Position numbers and translations under genes: made by a program
Part shown: piece by piece, positions 1 through 8,753 of the stretch
How the letters are laid out: each line of letters starts with the position of its first letter
Numbering within the stretch: position 1 is the first letter of the stretch
Notes under the pieces: generated by a model
The model's database searches: none
What the model saw: only the letters and a program-made list of their open reading frames with translations
What the model was told of the DNA's origin: nothing
Assembly (NCBI GenBank): GCA_032718475.1
Contig: JAUCBJ010004475.1
Location: 1-39,126, forward strand
DNA from: Nemertoderma westbladi
Taxonomy: Eukaryota > Xenacoelomorpha > Nemertodermatida > Nemertodermatidae
DNA: 39,126 nucleotides
Direction: 5' to 3'

Positions 1-454
1 ACAATAAAAAGCTTGCCCCATTGCGTAGCATAAGAGTATACATAGCGCACTATTAGTATCCAAGGATACATAGTAATAACGTGACATTCTGGAAGACACT
101 GACTAACGGACAAATGGCATGCATGTGTGCAGTAAGTAATGATTGTATGGAATTTGTGCGTTTATAGGTGAATGTTACTACTAAAGTGTGTTTACAGTAG
201 CTAATCGCAATTGTAAAGTAGCCCTAACTCTACCGAGATAACCTCAAGTGGAATCAAGCCTTTGGGACGGACAGTGGTGGGACTTGTGCCGGTTATCGTT
301 GTCGTGCTGTTGCTACATGTTGGCGTAAACACTGCGACAACGGTACATCGGCGCTGAGAAACCCACTGTCTGGGGGCAAAAGTCTAGTAGGCAGCGACGC
401 CCGCTTGCCTAAAATATTAGCTCATATTGATATTAATAAACTCAGATAGCAGAT
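1..454. other. Non-coding stretch upstream of the left-edge reading frames
   Basis: I see no open frame of useful length, RNA gene or clear repeat here. If the sequence at 1972 onwards is a 3' LTR, this stretch would belong to the interior of that LTR element. I found no recognisable integrase or reverse transcriptase tail in it. Confidence 0.3.
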
Positions 455-853
455 ATGACGGAATTGATAGAAGATGACCTTGATATTAGAGAGCGATATA
501 CTCTACCTTTACAAGCGTTTGTGGATAGCTTGATACGCGGTGAAGCCGATCCGACTATTACGGAGGACGATGGTCGTTATATCGAACCGCTGATGTCCCA
601 GGAACAACTTACGCGTGAATTGGACTATCGAAAATTAACCGCTCACTATACGCATCGTAATGGTACGTATATGGACTTCTTAACTACCGGCCATCCTATC
701 GATTTACATGATACGGACGATGTAGACACCGAAAGGGAAATGGTTCTATTTAAATATCATACCCAGCGGCGTCGTAACGATAAACCGAGAATAGATCACG
801 AAAATTATATTCGTAACAGACTGGGAAGACGAACCAATATGTCTAGAATCTGA
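455..853 (+). CDS. Uncharacterised 132-aa protein, first of two overlapping ORFs of a putative LTR element
   Basis: This is an intact frame with an acidic N-terminal half (MTELIEDDLDIRERY...) and a basic C-terminal third rich in Arg (HTQRRRNDK, NRLGRRTNMSRI). I recognise no domain family. The ATG at 455 has A at -3. The stop at 851-853 overlaps by a few bases the next frame, which is open from 847 in the -1 frame. The two could therefore be one protein split by a one-base indel, a -1 frameshift product, or two separate proteins; no classical slippery heptamer is visible. The pattern MDF-x3-TGHP followed by EREMV loosely resembles MDW-x4-TGNHP ... EVEM in the decayed Gag-like region at 6060-6170. 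That suggests, without proving, that this is the linker upstream of the knuckles in a Gag-like protein. It could instead be a chance or host frame. Confidence 0.5.
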   Translation: MTELIEDDLDIRERYTLPLQAFVDSLIRGEADPTITEDDGRYIEPLMSQEQLTRELDYRKLTAHYTHRNGTYMDFLTTGHPIDLHDTDDVDTEREMVLFKYHTQRRRNDKPRIDHENYIRNRLGRRTNMSRI

Positions 854-1893
854 GGAGATTCAGCCTATCGCGCTCGGAACAGCGACAACGATTATGGTAT
901 CAAGGTCCACAGTGTCTCACTGCGTACGATTATCGCCATGCCAACTATGTTTCTCGGCAACGTTGTCGGTTATGCGCATCGAGAGACCATGTTACGCCCA
1001 TGGACACAAACGTCCGCTGTTCCTATTTCCACGAACAACCGGCGATGGAAATTTATTGCGCGTATTGCAGATTTAATAATTTGCACATTTTTGCGGTTTG
1101 CCCTCAATTTATGACTCGATGTCACCATTGTCAACTAAAGGGACGCGCCAGTTTCGATTGCCCTTTTAGTAACGATTTGGAAAGCGTAGATGAAATGATC
1201 ACACTACGTTACATCAGAGCTTGGGAAGCGAGCGCTGATTTACATTGTGATTCACGCCATCGCTATTATCCTGGACGCGCTTACGAAGGAGTTTATGCGT
1301 TCCATCCTTATTTGTTTGCCTCCGTCGAGCAGAAATCGCGCCTATCAAGTTATGAACTATTGAAGCGCGTTAGAGAATGTATTTCAACCAAATATGTACG
1401 CAAATTCCTCAGGAGCATTAATCCGAGTGACATCAATTCGTATAACTTAATAAACTTTATCCGTCAAGATCCGGCCTATGGAGACTTATTTGTCAACTCA
1501 CACCCCGAGTTACAAGAAGTATATCGACGGCCTTACGAATACCGAGCCCGCGAACGCGAGTTGGAAAGAACCATTAAACCAAGGAAGTTTCTAACTGCCT
1601 ATGGTCCACCCACGGCCCTCGTTCAGACCACTCGTAAAGGACCCGTAAGAGCGGCTGTCTTGAAACGAGCTCTCAAAGCCGTTAGACCCCTCTCCCCGGA
1701 CGTTGATGTCAATCAACCCGGTACTTCGACCGGCGGATATACCGATCGCAATCCCATACCTTCTGATGCAATCATATTGCACCCTTCACCCAGGAGTTAT
1801 AGCCCTCCTCGTAAAGTGGCTCGCCCCAAAGAGAAAAGGACTCTTGCTAGCTTTAAAAAACTGCGTAAACGCCGTCCGCGCAAGAAAGACTAA
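847..1893 (+). CDS. Knuckle-bearing, Arg/Lys-tailed protein (Gag-like?) upstream of a putative LTR
   Basis: The frame is open from 847; the first ATG is at 1000 (297 aa), but Cys pairs before that ATG (CRLC-x4-H) suggest the real protein starts further upstream, perhaps in the preceding frame. From the ATG there is a knuckle-like CAYC-x5-H-x4-C, then RCHHC-x4-R-x4-C, which has the CCHC spacing but Arg where His is expected. A roughly 150-residue central region without known motifs follows, then a Pro/Ser-rich stretch and a strongly basic end (KKLRKRRPRKKD). Tandem CCHC knuckles plus a basic tail are typical of retroelement nucleocapsid or Gag proteins. The same double-knuckle block, in classical form, occurs in the decayed coding region at 6502-6600. 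The frame ends about 80 bases before a TG-starting repeat preceded by a purine tract. That places it at the 3' end of the element, which is unusual for Gag. Function is inferred only. Confidence 0.55.
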   Translation, partial: NLRRFSLSRSEQRQRLWYQGPQCLTAYDYRHANYVSRQRCRLCASRDHVTPMDTNVRCSYFHEQPAMEIYCAYCRFNNLHIFAVCPQFMTRCHHCQLKGRASFDCPFSNDLESVDEMITLRYIRAWEASADLHCDSRHRYYPGRAYEGVYAFHPYLFASVEQKSRLSSYELLKRVRECISTKYVRKFLRSINPSDINSYNLINFIRQDPAYGDLFVNSHPELQEVYRRPYEYRARERELERTIKPRKFLTAYGPPTALVQTTRKGPVRAAVLKRALKAVRPLSPDVDVNQPGTSTGGYTDRNPIPSDAIILHPSPRSYSPPRKVARPKEKRTLASFKKLRKRRPRKKD

Positions 1894-1971
1894 CTGTTTA
1901 GAGTATTTTTATATTTTAGAAACTGTGATTTTGTATATTTTATAGACTTAAATCCCATTTTCTGGGAGCGG

Positions 1972-2650
1972 TGTAAAAGCTTCTGTGGGATATAACTGGC
2001 CCCTTTTGCTTCGCAATCCAGTTTCCCCCCAGGCGCTGGAATACTCTAAAAAGGTTCTCTAACTGTATATATATTCCCCTCGCCCGCAAGGTACCGTTAC
2101 AGGTGTTTTAACGGACATAAAAGTCATTCTGCTATATACGTGTTTTGGCGGACATGGTAAGGCAAAAAACCTGTAATGCACCAACTACCTTTCACAGCTT
2201 AGCCGTGATGATTCATATTACGACATCTAACAGCTGGTTGCTGACATGGAAACAGCCATTGGACGCATAGTTCTTTGTTTGGCTTGAGCCAATCAGAGCG
2301 ATTTTTCCTGTCGACGTGTAGCTTTTCAGCCGATTATAAGGAGAGTGTTCAGTCTTACTGCTTTTACTTGATACTTTGTTGTTATTGCTGTCTAAGCCAG
2401 AAACACCGGCTTTTTGGGAAGAACTCTAGTAAACTGCTTAGATTATAGAAAGTATAACTGTTACCGGCGGTGTTACCTCACTTAATTTAACTGCACTAAT
2501 CATATTGTTTGTACTGCTATTTACCGTCAGTTATTAATTGTATCTATTTGTTGATGGAAATATTGCTCTTTGGAGAATACGGATAAATCACCCAAAATTC
2601 CCAATTTTCTTGATACACTACAGGTTAGAGAGGCGGGCTATATATAACAA
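1972..2650 (+). mobile_element. Putative LTR ('LTR-1'), left copy; right limit uncertain
   Basis: The sequence from TGTAAAAGCTT recurs at 38988-39126, where it interrupts a BEL element copy, so the left edge of the repeat is well defined. It starts with TG and is preceded by the purine-rich GGGAGCGG, as expected for a 3' LTR after a polypurine tract. It contains a CCAAT motif (GAGCCAATCAGAGC near 2287) and an AT-rich promoter-like GATTATAAGG near 2333. Only the first 140 bases are supported by the second copy. The end near 2650 is a guess, because no primer-binding site or TSD was found. Confidence 0.45.
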
Positions 2651-3202
2651 TTGCGATTTATATCAATGTGGTGTGTATTGAATCTAATGTTATTTAGTAG
2701 ACACTACCTGAGTCAATTGCTGTTCTCTTTATGTGTGATCAAATATACTGACGGCCGGCAGAATAGTGTGCATGATTGTGAGTGTGATGTGACTGGTAAC
2801 AAAGCATTTCCTAAAGAATGCGACTTATACTTTAATCATAAGCCTTATCGTTGCGTTTAGTATAAGTCCTAGCTCTGTTTAAATAGATAGAGCGCCACGT
2901 CCTAAAGGAACTGTTAATATTTCCCGAAAGTTAATAATATCTGTCAGAAATTACATATTAGTGATCTATCGAATAATACAATAGGTTTACACTGCAACCT
3001 TACACTGCAATAATAAAATCTAAGCATCCGAATTCAGCCTCCCGGGTGTAGATCCATCGGGTGAATGATCGCGCATGGGCTGGCTTCGGCTAATGTTTTG
3101 TTTATTAGCATAAAATATTGTCGTATGCTAAAGGTGTGTTAATTAACTAAAAGACATATAAATTTTGGCAGGTTAAACTGCTAAAGGTCTTCAAAAGCGC
3201 GA
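2651..3202. other. Intergenic stretch without a clear feature
   Basis: A 69-codon frame (2651-2860) with several Cys residues is present but has no recognisable domain and may be chance. Otherwise I see only AT-rich unique-looking sequence. Confidence 0.3.
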
Positions 3203-3262
3203 ACAGCATTCTTAAAAATGCAGCTGCAATGCAGCATGCCGATCATAGTAGTAGTAGTAGCA
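3203..3262 (+). mobile_element. 3'-terminal scrap of LINE family A
   Basis: About 60 bases match the conserved 3' end of the LINE A copies at 5955-6013, 26690-26743 and (reverse strand) 30871-30925. The shared parts are ACAGCATTCTTAAAAATGC, the palindromic TGCAGCTGCA, and a (TAG)n tail, here five units. It is severely 5'-truncated and abuts the BEL pol tail directly. I found no target-site duplication, so it may be the residue of a rearrangement. Confidence 0.75.
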
Positions 3263-3373
3263 AGAGTGGTGACATGCCACTCAGGTAAAGACAGACATAT
3301 TCAGACTTTAGAGTTCCGAATCGGTGGCAAGATTGGTGAGAAGAAGAGAAAGACATATATACGAGGCCAATAA
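3263..3373 (+). pseudogene. C-terminal end of BEL/Pao pol (DUF5641-type region), left copy
   Basis: The translation runs from the RVVTCHSGKD motif through RIGGKIG to TYIRGQ and a stop at 3371-3373. It is nearly identical to 37644-37755, which directly follows a BEL integrase fragment. DUF5641-like tails of this kind (LARVVE.. SGKDG..R..) close the Pol polyprotein of BEL/Pao retrotransposons. Only the last ~36 codons remain because the LINE A scrap cuts off the upstream part. Confidence 0.75.
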
Positions 3374-3890
3374 CCAACTGTTGTTTTGTGGATGATTCGG
3401 CATTAATTGATATCATCCAATAAACTTGTTGGACTAGAATATAGTAGATAGATAGATAGAGTAGATAGAATATATCGTGTAAGGTACTATAGTAAAATAT
3501 GTAATTAAAAGGTATTTATCGAAAATAATATGATATGTCTAGTCTAGCAAAGGAATATGATAGTTGTATGTTATTATATAAATAATTAATTAAGTTCGTT
3601 AATAAAATTAACTAAATAATATAGCACTGAAAGGAGAAAGGTATATTCTGGAACTATAGGAAAAGTAACAAAAATTAAATCAATTAAGTCAAATTAAGAA
3701 TATTATGTAGAAATACTGGAATATTAGGTAGAAGTACTGGAATATTAGGTAGAAGTACTAGTGTATGCCGCTATAATAACTACAAGCTAGCTAAGCCGTT
3801 TAAAGTAGAGTGTGGGTAAGCGGCCATTGTTTATCCTGAACCCTTAAAAAGAGTGGTTACTTAGGTAATGATGGTGGAATGGAAGATCAG
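3374..3890 (+). mobile_element. BEL-type LTR, left copy, internally deleted
   Basis: Bases 3374-3437 match the 3' untranslated end after pol (AATAAACTTGTTGGACTAG) in the right copy. The sequence then jumps to the equivalent of ~38515, so roughly 690 bases, including the PPT, LTR start and tandem repeats of the right copy, are missing. The remainder to ~3890 matches 38520-38960 with few differences. The exact LTR 3' boundary is not visible because I could not recognise a primer-binding site. Confidence 0.65.
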
Positions 3891-3901
3891 AGCGGAAGAG
3901 C

Positions 3902-4948
3902 ATGGAGAGGCCAGAATCTTTGGTTATTGATCGAATGGTAAGGCATCCTGAAGAGATCTTGAGAGCATACTACAAACGGCTACTGATAAAATATCCCATG
4001 TGGTCTACTTCCGATGTGCATAGGAATTTCTATTAATTGGAACGTATGGGACGCCAGATCTGGACAAGGTGGTGGCAAGATATCTCCACTACGTCAGGAA
4101 GGGTGACAAGAATAAGTTCGGGATCACAAGGGGAGGTAAGGATGGTAAGGGAGCATGGAAGTCCTTCATGGAATCATTGTAGGCATGGGTTATATGATAG
4201 TCAATCTCGGGGGGACAACTGAGGAGATTACGAGGGATGAGAGAGGGAGGGTGACGGGGATGAGAGAATTTCATGTGCATATCGCGAGTCTGAATGGGAG
4301 GATCTTCCTCTTCGATTTGGGAATGTACAACCACTCAGCCGAAAAGTTGATCGATAGATTACCAGCGGCTGTACAAAGGATCATTAAAGACAAGGATCGG
4401 ACATAGCGACGGACATGCGGGCTATGAGACTACGAGTGGTAAATCTCCTGGACTTGCAGGCGCTACATATGGTGACAAAAGGCCCTCAAGGCTTGGGGTT
4501 AATCGAAGCCAGCAACACATGTGGTATGTCAGCAATAGGGAACTTACTCGGGATGATAACTCATAAACTCATTAACAAAGACAAGTTCAGGAAGGAGTTT
4601 GGGAGAGAACCTGCATCAAAAATAAAGTGGGAAGTGACACTGAACCAGGAGAATCTATACAGATTCTGGGAAGAGATTTTTACCCCAGATCAGTATAGAT
4701 ATATACTACAGGAGGATTGGTGGCTACTAGGACTAGTCAACCTATACATCACAGTCATTCTGGGTATGGTGTCCGAGGCCTTTCATGTGAGTGGAGTAGT
4801 CTTCCAGAAGAAGCATATCATCTACAAGGTAGTTGAGGGGCTCCTCAGCTCCTCAACTACGCAAGTTGGAAGGGGTAAGAGATGTTCTACGACCCGGAAC
4901 ATCTGCTATTGGACAGTGCAGATAGTGAGGTACATGCAAAGATTGTGA
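3902..4948 (+). pseudogene. Decayed Gag-like coding region of the BEL-type element, N-terminal part
   Basis: A coding signal runs through several frames. A frame starts at the ATG at 3902 (MERPESLVIDRMV...) and ends at 4033. It continues in another frame (GTYGTPDLDKVVARYLHYV) to a stop near 4188, then to the 4155-4406 frame (REFHVHIASLNGRIFLFDL), then to 4415-4948 (EASNTCGMSAIGNLLGMIT). Each segment looks like protein and each break is a short indel or stop, so this is one gene broken several times. I recognise no fold. Its place just after an LTR and before classical CCHC knuckles (6502-6600) fits Gag. The first 80 or so bases recur at the right edge of the window after the second LTR, cut by LTR-1. 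Confidence 0.6.
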
Positions 4949-5112
4949 GGTTTAGGGCCATGCTATATCGAGAGGATGACGACGAGCTCGATAAGGTCCA
5001 GGATATGGACATGTAGATGTTCTATCCATCGGGCTTGAGTAGCGATATAGAAGTGGATATCATCATCTATCTCGGGGTGTTGCGATAGAATCGTGGAAAG
5101 GTGAGGATGTGG
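4949..5112 (+). pseudogene. Continuation of the Gag-like region up to the LINE A insertion
   Basis: The sequence between the last good frame and the insertion is presumed coding remnant, with stops in all frames. Its last 11 bases, TGAGGATGTGG (5102-5112), are repeated at 6014-6024 as the target-site duplication of the LINE A copy. Confidence 0.45.
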
Positions 5113-6013
5113 TGATGGGATGATGGGGTGATGATAACTCCACCTACTGGCTCCAGAAGTCGAGGAAATCCTGCCAAGTACCTAACTGATCTAGACTTTG
5201 CTGATGACTTAGGAGTACTCTCAGAATCACTAGAGGGAGCCCAACGGCTCCTCAGTTCATTAGAACATGCTGCTTCTAGTGTTGGTCTTTTTATTAACTC
5301 CAGAAAGACCAAAGTTTTGACAGTTAACTTTGAAAGTCCTCAGCAAGTCTCTGATCGGATGAGCATAAGCTCAAAATATGGTATGCTTGAGCATGTGGAT
5401 GACTTCTGTTACCTGGGATCATGGATCCGGAAGTCAGATGAGGACCTTCGAATACGTAAGGGAAAGGCATGGGCAGCCTTGAATAGGCTTTCCAGGATTT
5501 GGAAGTCACCGAGAATTAATCGGAAACTTAAGGTCCGGTTATTTAGAGCAGCAGTAGTTCCAGTACTCCTCTATGGGAGTCCATGCTGGGCTCTAACTGC
5601 TGAGGACACCAAATCTCTGGATGGCACATTCACAAGAATGCTACGCCGGGTTCATTGTGTCAAGTTCAATGCACACATCTCTAACCAGACACTATATAAT
5701 ATTGGATGTGTCTCATTGGTTTCCCCAAGCTTGACACTAGAACAAAATCGCCTCTACTTTGCAGGACATTGCTTTCACCGTGAGGACCAGCCAGTGTATA
5801 ATCTTGTACTTTGGCAGCCTCATGGAGTGAATAAGCATGGTGGACAGCCCATGACTTTCTTGAGACGCATCTTAAAGGAAACTGGCCTTGAAGATGTGGA
5901 TGATGTAGCAAATGTCATGGGTGATAGGGAGTTGTGGCGGTGCAATTTTGTCGATAAACCGGCACAGCATTCTTAAAAATGCAGCTGCAATGCAGCATGC
6001 CGATCCTAGTAGT
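5113..6013 (+). mobile_element. LINE family A, 5'-truncated copy with 11-bp target-site duplication
   Basis: It is flanked by direct repeats TGAGGATGTGG (5102-5112 and 6014-6024). It ends in the family's conserved 3' sequence (TGCAGCTGCAATGCAGC, then a short TAG tail). It covers the 3' quarter of the family as seen in the full-length copy at 30871-34619. Insertion by target-primed reverse transcription into the Gag-like region is the natural reading, so it is younger than the BEL copy. Confidence 0.92.
5128..5976 (+). pseudogene. C-terminal reverse transcriptase fragment of LINE A (282 aa, open)
   Basis: The frame is open without stops from the truncation point to the natural stop before the 3' end. 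It carries the RT catalytic motif as LDFADDLGVLSE (FADD in place of YADD) near residue 24. The LINE thumb/connection region follows (LGSWIRKSDEDLRIRKGKAW, LYGSPCWALT, LRRVHCVKFNAHISNQTLYN). Residues RY after KY are missing compared with the copy at ~31700, a 6-bp in-frame deletion. It lacks the endonuclease and the N-terminal RT motifs, so it cannot act alone. The ATG is incidental. Confidence 0.88.
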
Positions 6014-7019
6014 TGAGGATGTGGGGCAGTCGACCTTGTATTCTAACCTCGCGAGGTTACAGGTTTTGATGGAGTATATGAGGATGGACTGGACCCAAAC
6101 AGAAACTGGGAATCATCCATTCAGGGGAACACAGGAAGTTGAGATGGTCAGTATATCAGACACGGACTGACGTGAGGGGAGGGCAATCCTTGATGTGGGT
6201 GCTCACATGTGTTGGGATTTGTCCCAATACCAACCAAGACAACCCGGATTGAGGGATTATGATCCACCCGCATCCATGAGTAAATTGCGACTGGAAGAGA
6301 CTCCAACAACGCAACCATTGGAGGGATGAGAGAGTCACATAAGAAAACATTGGGATATATCAACGTTTTAACTGACCCGTGAAACTATGGAAAGTTGGGG
6401 TGGATGAGTTAGGGCGAACGCTTTCATTCGAAGGATACGACTACTGTGGTAGATGGACACACAAGCAGCAGGATAGTCTACACTGATACAAGACGGGATT
6501 GAAGTGTATCTATTGTAATGATAGAGCGCACTTGATTCGAGCGTGTCCTACTCTGCATAATCGTTGCAGCGTATGCCATTTCCAAGGACATATTGGGATG
6601 GATTGTGGCACTGCAGGACATGCACTGGGGTATCTTCAATCTCAGTAGGGAGATCCTAGCCTCGATATATGCAAGCAGCCTACCCTTTGCTATCGGAACT
6701 AACGGCGGTGGCCAGAGGAGGGAGAGTTCCCTATCTGCAGGGAATCTTGAATGGATGGAGTCGGGAACACAGATGGGAACTCCAGAAGTTCCTTTGGGAA
6801 CCTCTTCCAGGAGAAATGAGGAATACCATGAGAAGGATAGGTACAGCGTAAGGCGGAGGACATAAAGAGGGGCCGTCGGCCAAACAGATATGTGTGGCAT
6901 ATGACTGGGAAGAGAAGAAGGTGAAACCAAAGCGGAGGACAACAGGACTGCATGAGAGGGTTAAGAGGGGACTAGAGAGAGAACGGAATGCGGACTTGGA
7001 AGAGGGCTAGAAGAGAAAG
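6014..7019 (+). pseudogene. Gag-like region of the BEL-type element, C-terminal part with two CCHC knuckles
   Basis: This resumes the coding remnant after the LINE A insertion. At 6505-6600 two classical retroviral-type knuckles stand in one frame: CIYC-x4-H-x4-C and CSVC-x4-H-x4-C, linked by PTLHNR. A stop lies just upstream (6484) and further stops follow. Downstream pieces in shifted frames read EILNGWSREHRWELQK and end in a basic stretch (KPKRRTTGLHERVKRG) near 6920-7010. Knuckles followed by a basic tail fit a Gag C-terminus. The layout parallels the intact protein at 847-1893, arguing for a common protein family. It is clearly non-functional. Confidence 0.65.
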
Positions 7020-7106
7020 TTGGATTAGTTAGAACTTAGATATAGAACAATATTGAACTACGTAGTTAGACATATTAACACAAAAACGCAAGTAGGCTCT
7101 ACACAG

Positions 7107-7140
7107 CCTTATGATATCGTTTGACGTTGATATCATAAGG
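7107..7140. repeat. Perfect 12-bp stem hairpin
   Basis: CCTTATGATATC (7107-7118) is followed by its exact reverse complement GATATCATAAGG (7129-7140) around a 10-base loop. It lies in the non-coding stretch 7020-7307, between the Gag remnant and the next LTR, which otherwise shows nothing but a G13 run just before 7306. Confidence 0.7.
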
Positions 7141-7307
7141 GAGGATCGATATATCCAGAGGTACATACTGGCAGTCTGGGACCTAAAAGATAACCCACCC
7201 CAATAATATTTCATAAAGTTGAATTAAAGCCATGAGGACGTTGTACACGTGCTATACATGCTACTTCTGAGAAAACACCCGGAAGGTAGCATGGGGGGGG
7301 GGGGGCG

Positions 7308-8660
7308 TGTTACCGTAGCAATCAAAGCTACTGGAGAATTTTAGCAATAAACCAACCCAGATTGGCAACCCGAAAACAACAACGGTAGATTAGGCTGGCA
7401 CCAAATCTACCATCCAAGCAAGGAAAACAATCTCACCATTAAACTACACGGGGAGCTTAGGTGCAATATACTGTAGGTAATAATGTATAAGATACCCATG
7501 TAACTACAGAGAAGGCCAGGTTTGGTAGCTGTCCATTATTCAGCTGAAACAAACGCTGAGCCAATAAGAGCCTTGGTTTGGAAAGGCCGGTAATGTGGAT
7601 ATTGAGCATACCTATATAATCTACTACTACTAGGTCGAGCGAACTCGGACAGTGGAAATGAGATCCTTCCAGGCTTCCCGATTCTCCATAGTTGTCGCAA
7701 TTTCGTTTCTCCCAAGTTCAGTATCCCTTTCAAGTTGATCTACACATGTTATGGCCGGTCGTCCACGACTACGCTTTCCATGAGTTGGTTGCCAGAGAAG
7801 TAGATCTGGTATGACTTCGTCTTTACTTCGCCAGCAGTGCCCACTGAATTTTAATCTGCGTTCTTGGAGTGTGGTTCATACAGGTGGTATTGTACCATAA
7901 AGCTCGGCGTTTGTCATGTGTTGTCTCCAGCTGATGTTTAGGGCTGCCCTTAGTAGTCTTGTGTAGCAACCATCAATTCGTTGTTCAAGTGATTTAGTCA
8001 GTGTCCAGGTCTCACCCCCGTATAAAAATACACTTTCCACTGTGGCTCGAAAGAACTTAGTCTTCAGGTGCCTGGAGAGATCTGATTTCCAGATGGTATC
8101 CATTTTTGATAGAGCTGCCCAAGCCTTTGCTTTCCTAACTTCTATGTCCTCCGTAACCTATGTACTTCCATGATCCAAGGTACTGGAAGTCATCGACCTT
8201 CCTTAGTTGATTATTATCAATGGTTGTCAAGTTTCCATCAACATTAAAGGTCATGAATTCGGTCTTTGTAGCATTTATATGCAATCCAACCTCCTTAGCA
8301 GTCCTCTCCACTTTATTTAGTAGAAGCTGTGCATCTGCTAGCGTATTAGAGAGCAGGGCGATGTTATCCGCAAAGTCGGTGTCTGTGACTGTAGTTGCCG
8401 GATATCTACTACTTCTGCGTTCTTGAAGTGTGAATCCCAGATCTTCACCCTTTGTGGCCGTCCTCATTGCGTAATCCAGCACAATTACAAATAGTAATGG
8501 TGCTATTGTGTCACCTTGCAGTACGCCAGCCAGGATTGAGAAAAACTAATGCTAATAAAATAAAAAAACCAATGGTATGTAATCTAATGCAACCTCATTA
8601 TTAGCTGGTTGTGTGCGGGTAGTAGATAGGGTGTAGTAGTGCAATTGTTTCTACCGGTCA
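7308..8660 (+). mobile_element. LTR type 'E3', left copy, split by LINE B
   Basis: Bases 7308-7612 (from TGTTACCGTAG) and 8576-8660 (to ...CTACCGGTCA) together match 35286-36476 once the insertions in each are removed. The reunited unit begins with TG, ends with CA and is about 390 bases long. It has a CCAAT-like motif (GAGCCAAT at ~7557) and a TATA-like CCTATATAATC before the split. I infer an LTR from these ends and promoter-like elements; the associated internal region is unidentified. Confidence 0.6.
7622..8575 (-). mobile_element. LINE family B, 5'-truncated fragment inside LTR E3
   Basis: Reverse-strand 3' part of the LINE B family with its (TAG)n tail at 7622-7633. The LTR sequence TATATAATCT (7613-7622) before it is echoed as TATGTAATCT at 8576-8585, and as TATATAATC in the inverted copy near 14615, which supports a target-site duplication. 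True LINE B homology ends near 8546; the next ~30 bases are AT-rich filler. The RT remnant has FADN instead of FADD (minus-strand frame 8135-8482), so the catalytic site is damaged. A frame break also changes the conserved GSWIDSSKKD to GSWKYIGYGG. Confidence 0.85.
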
Positions 8661-8734
8661 GTTCGGGCTCCAGCCTATGACCCCATAGGAATTTTATATA
8701 AGTAAGTAAGATAAGATAAGTAAATCTTTAATGT

Positions 8735-8753
8735 CTGGGGCTTTCGCCCCCAG
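8735..8753 (-). other. LINE C 3' stem-loop with GAAA tetraloop
   Basis: On the coding strand CTGGGGGC-GAAA-GCCCCAG forms a 7-bp stem closed by a GNRA tetraloop, about 35 bases from the 3' end of the element. Conserved 3' hairpins next to a microsatellite tail are known in LINEs whose RT recognises its RNA by structure. The role here is inferred. Confidence 0.65.

Noticed and set aside
1591-1945. Reverse frame 1591-1782 and forward frame 1703-1945
   Set aside because: Shadows of the knuckle protein at 847-1893.
2651-2860. 69-aa Cys-containing frame as a small secreted peptide
   Set aside because: No Kozak context, cysteine framework or conservation evidence; left as a non-coding stretch.
7301-7305. 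G13 run before 7308 as a polypurine tract of LTR E3
   Set aside because: Possible, but the right copy has no such run before its TGTTACCG start, so it is probably an unrelated homopolymer.
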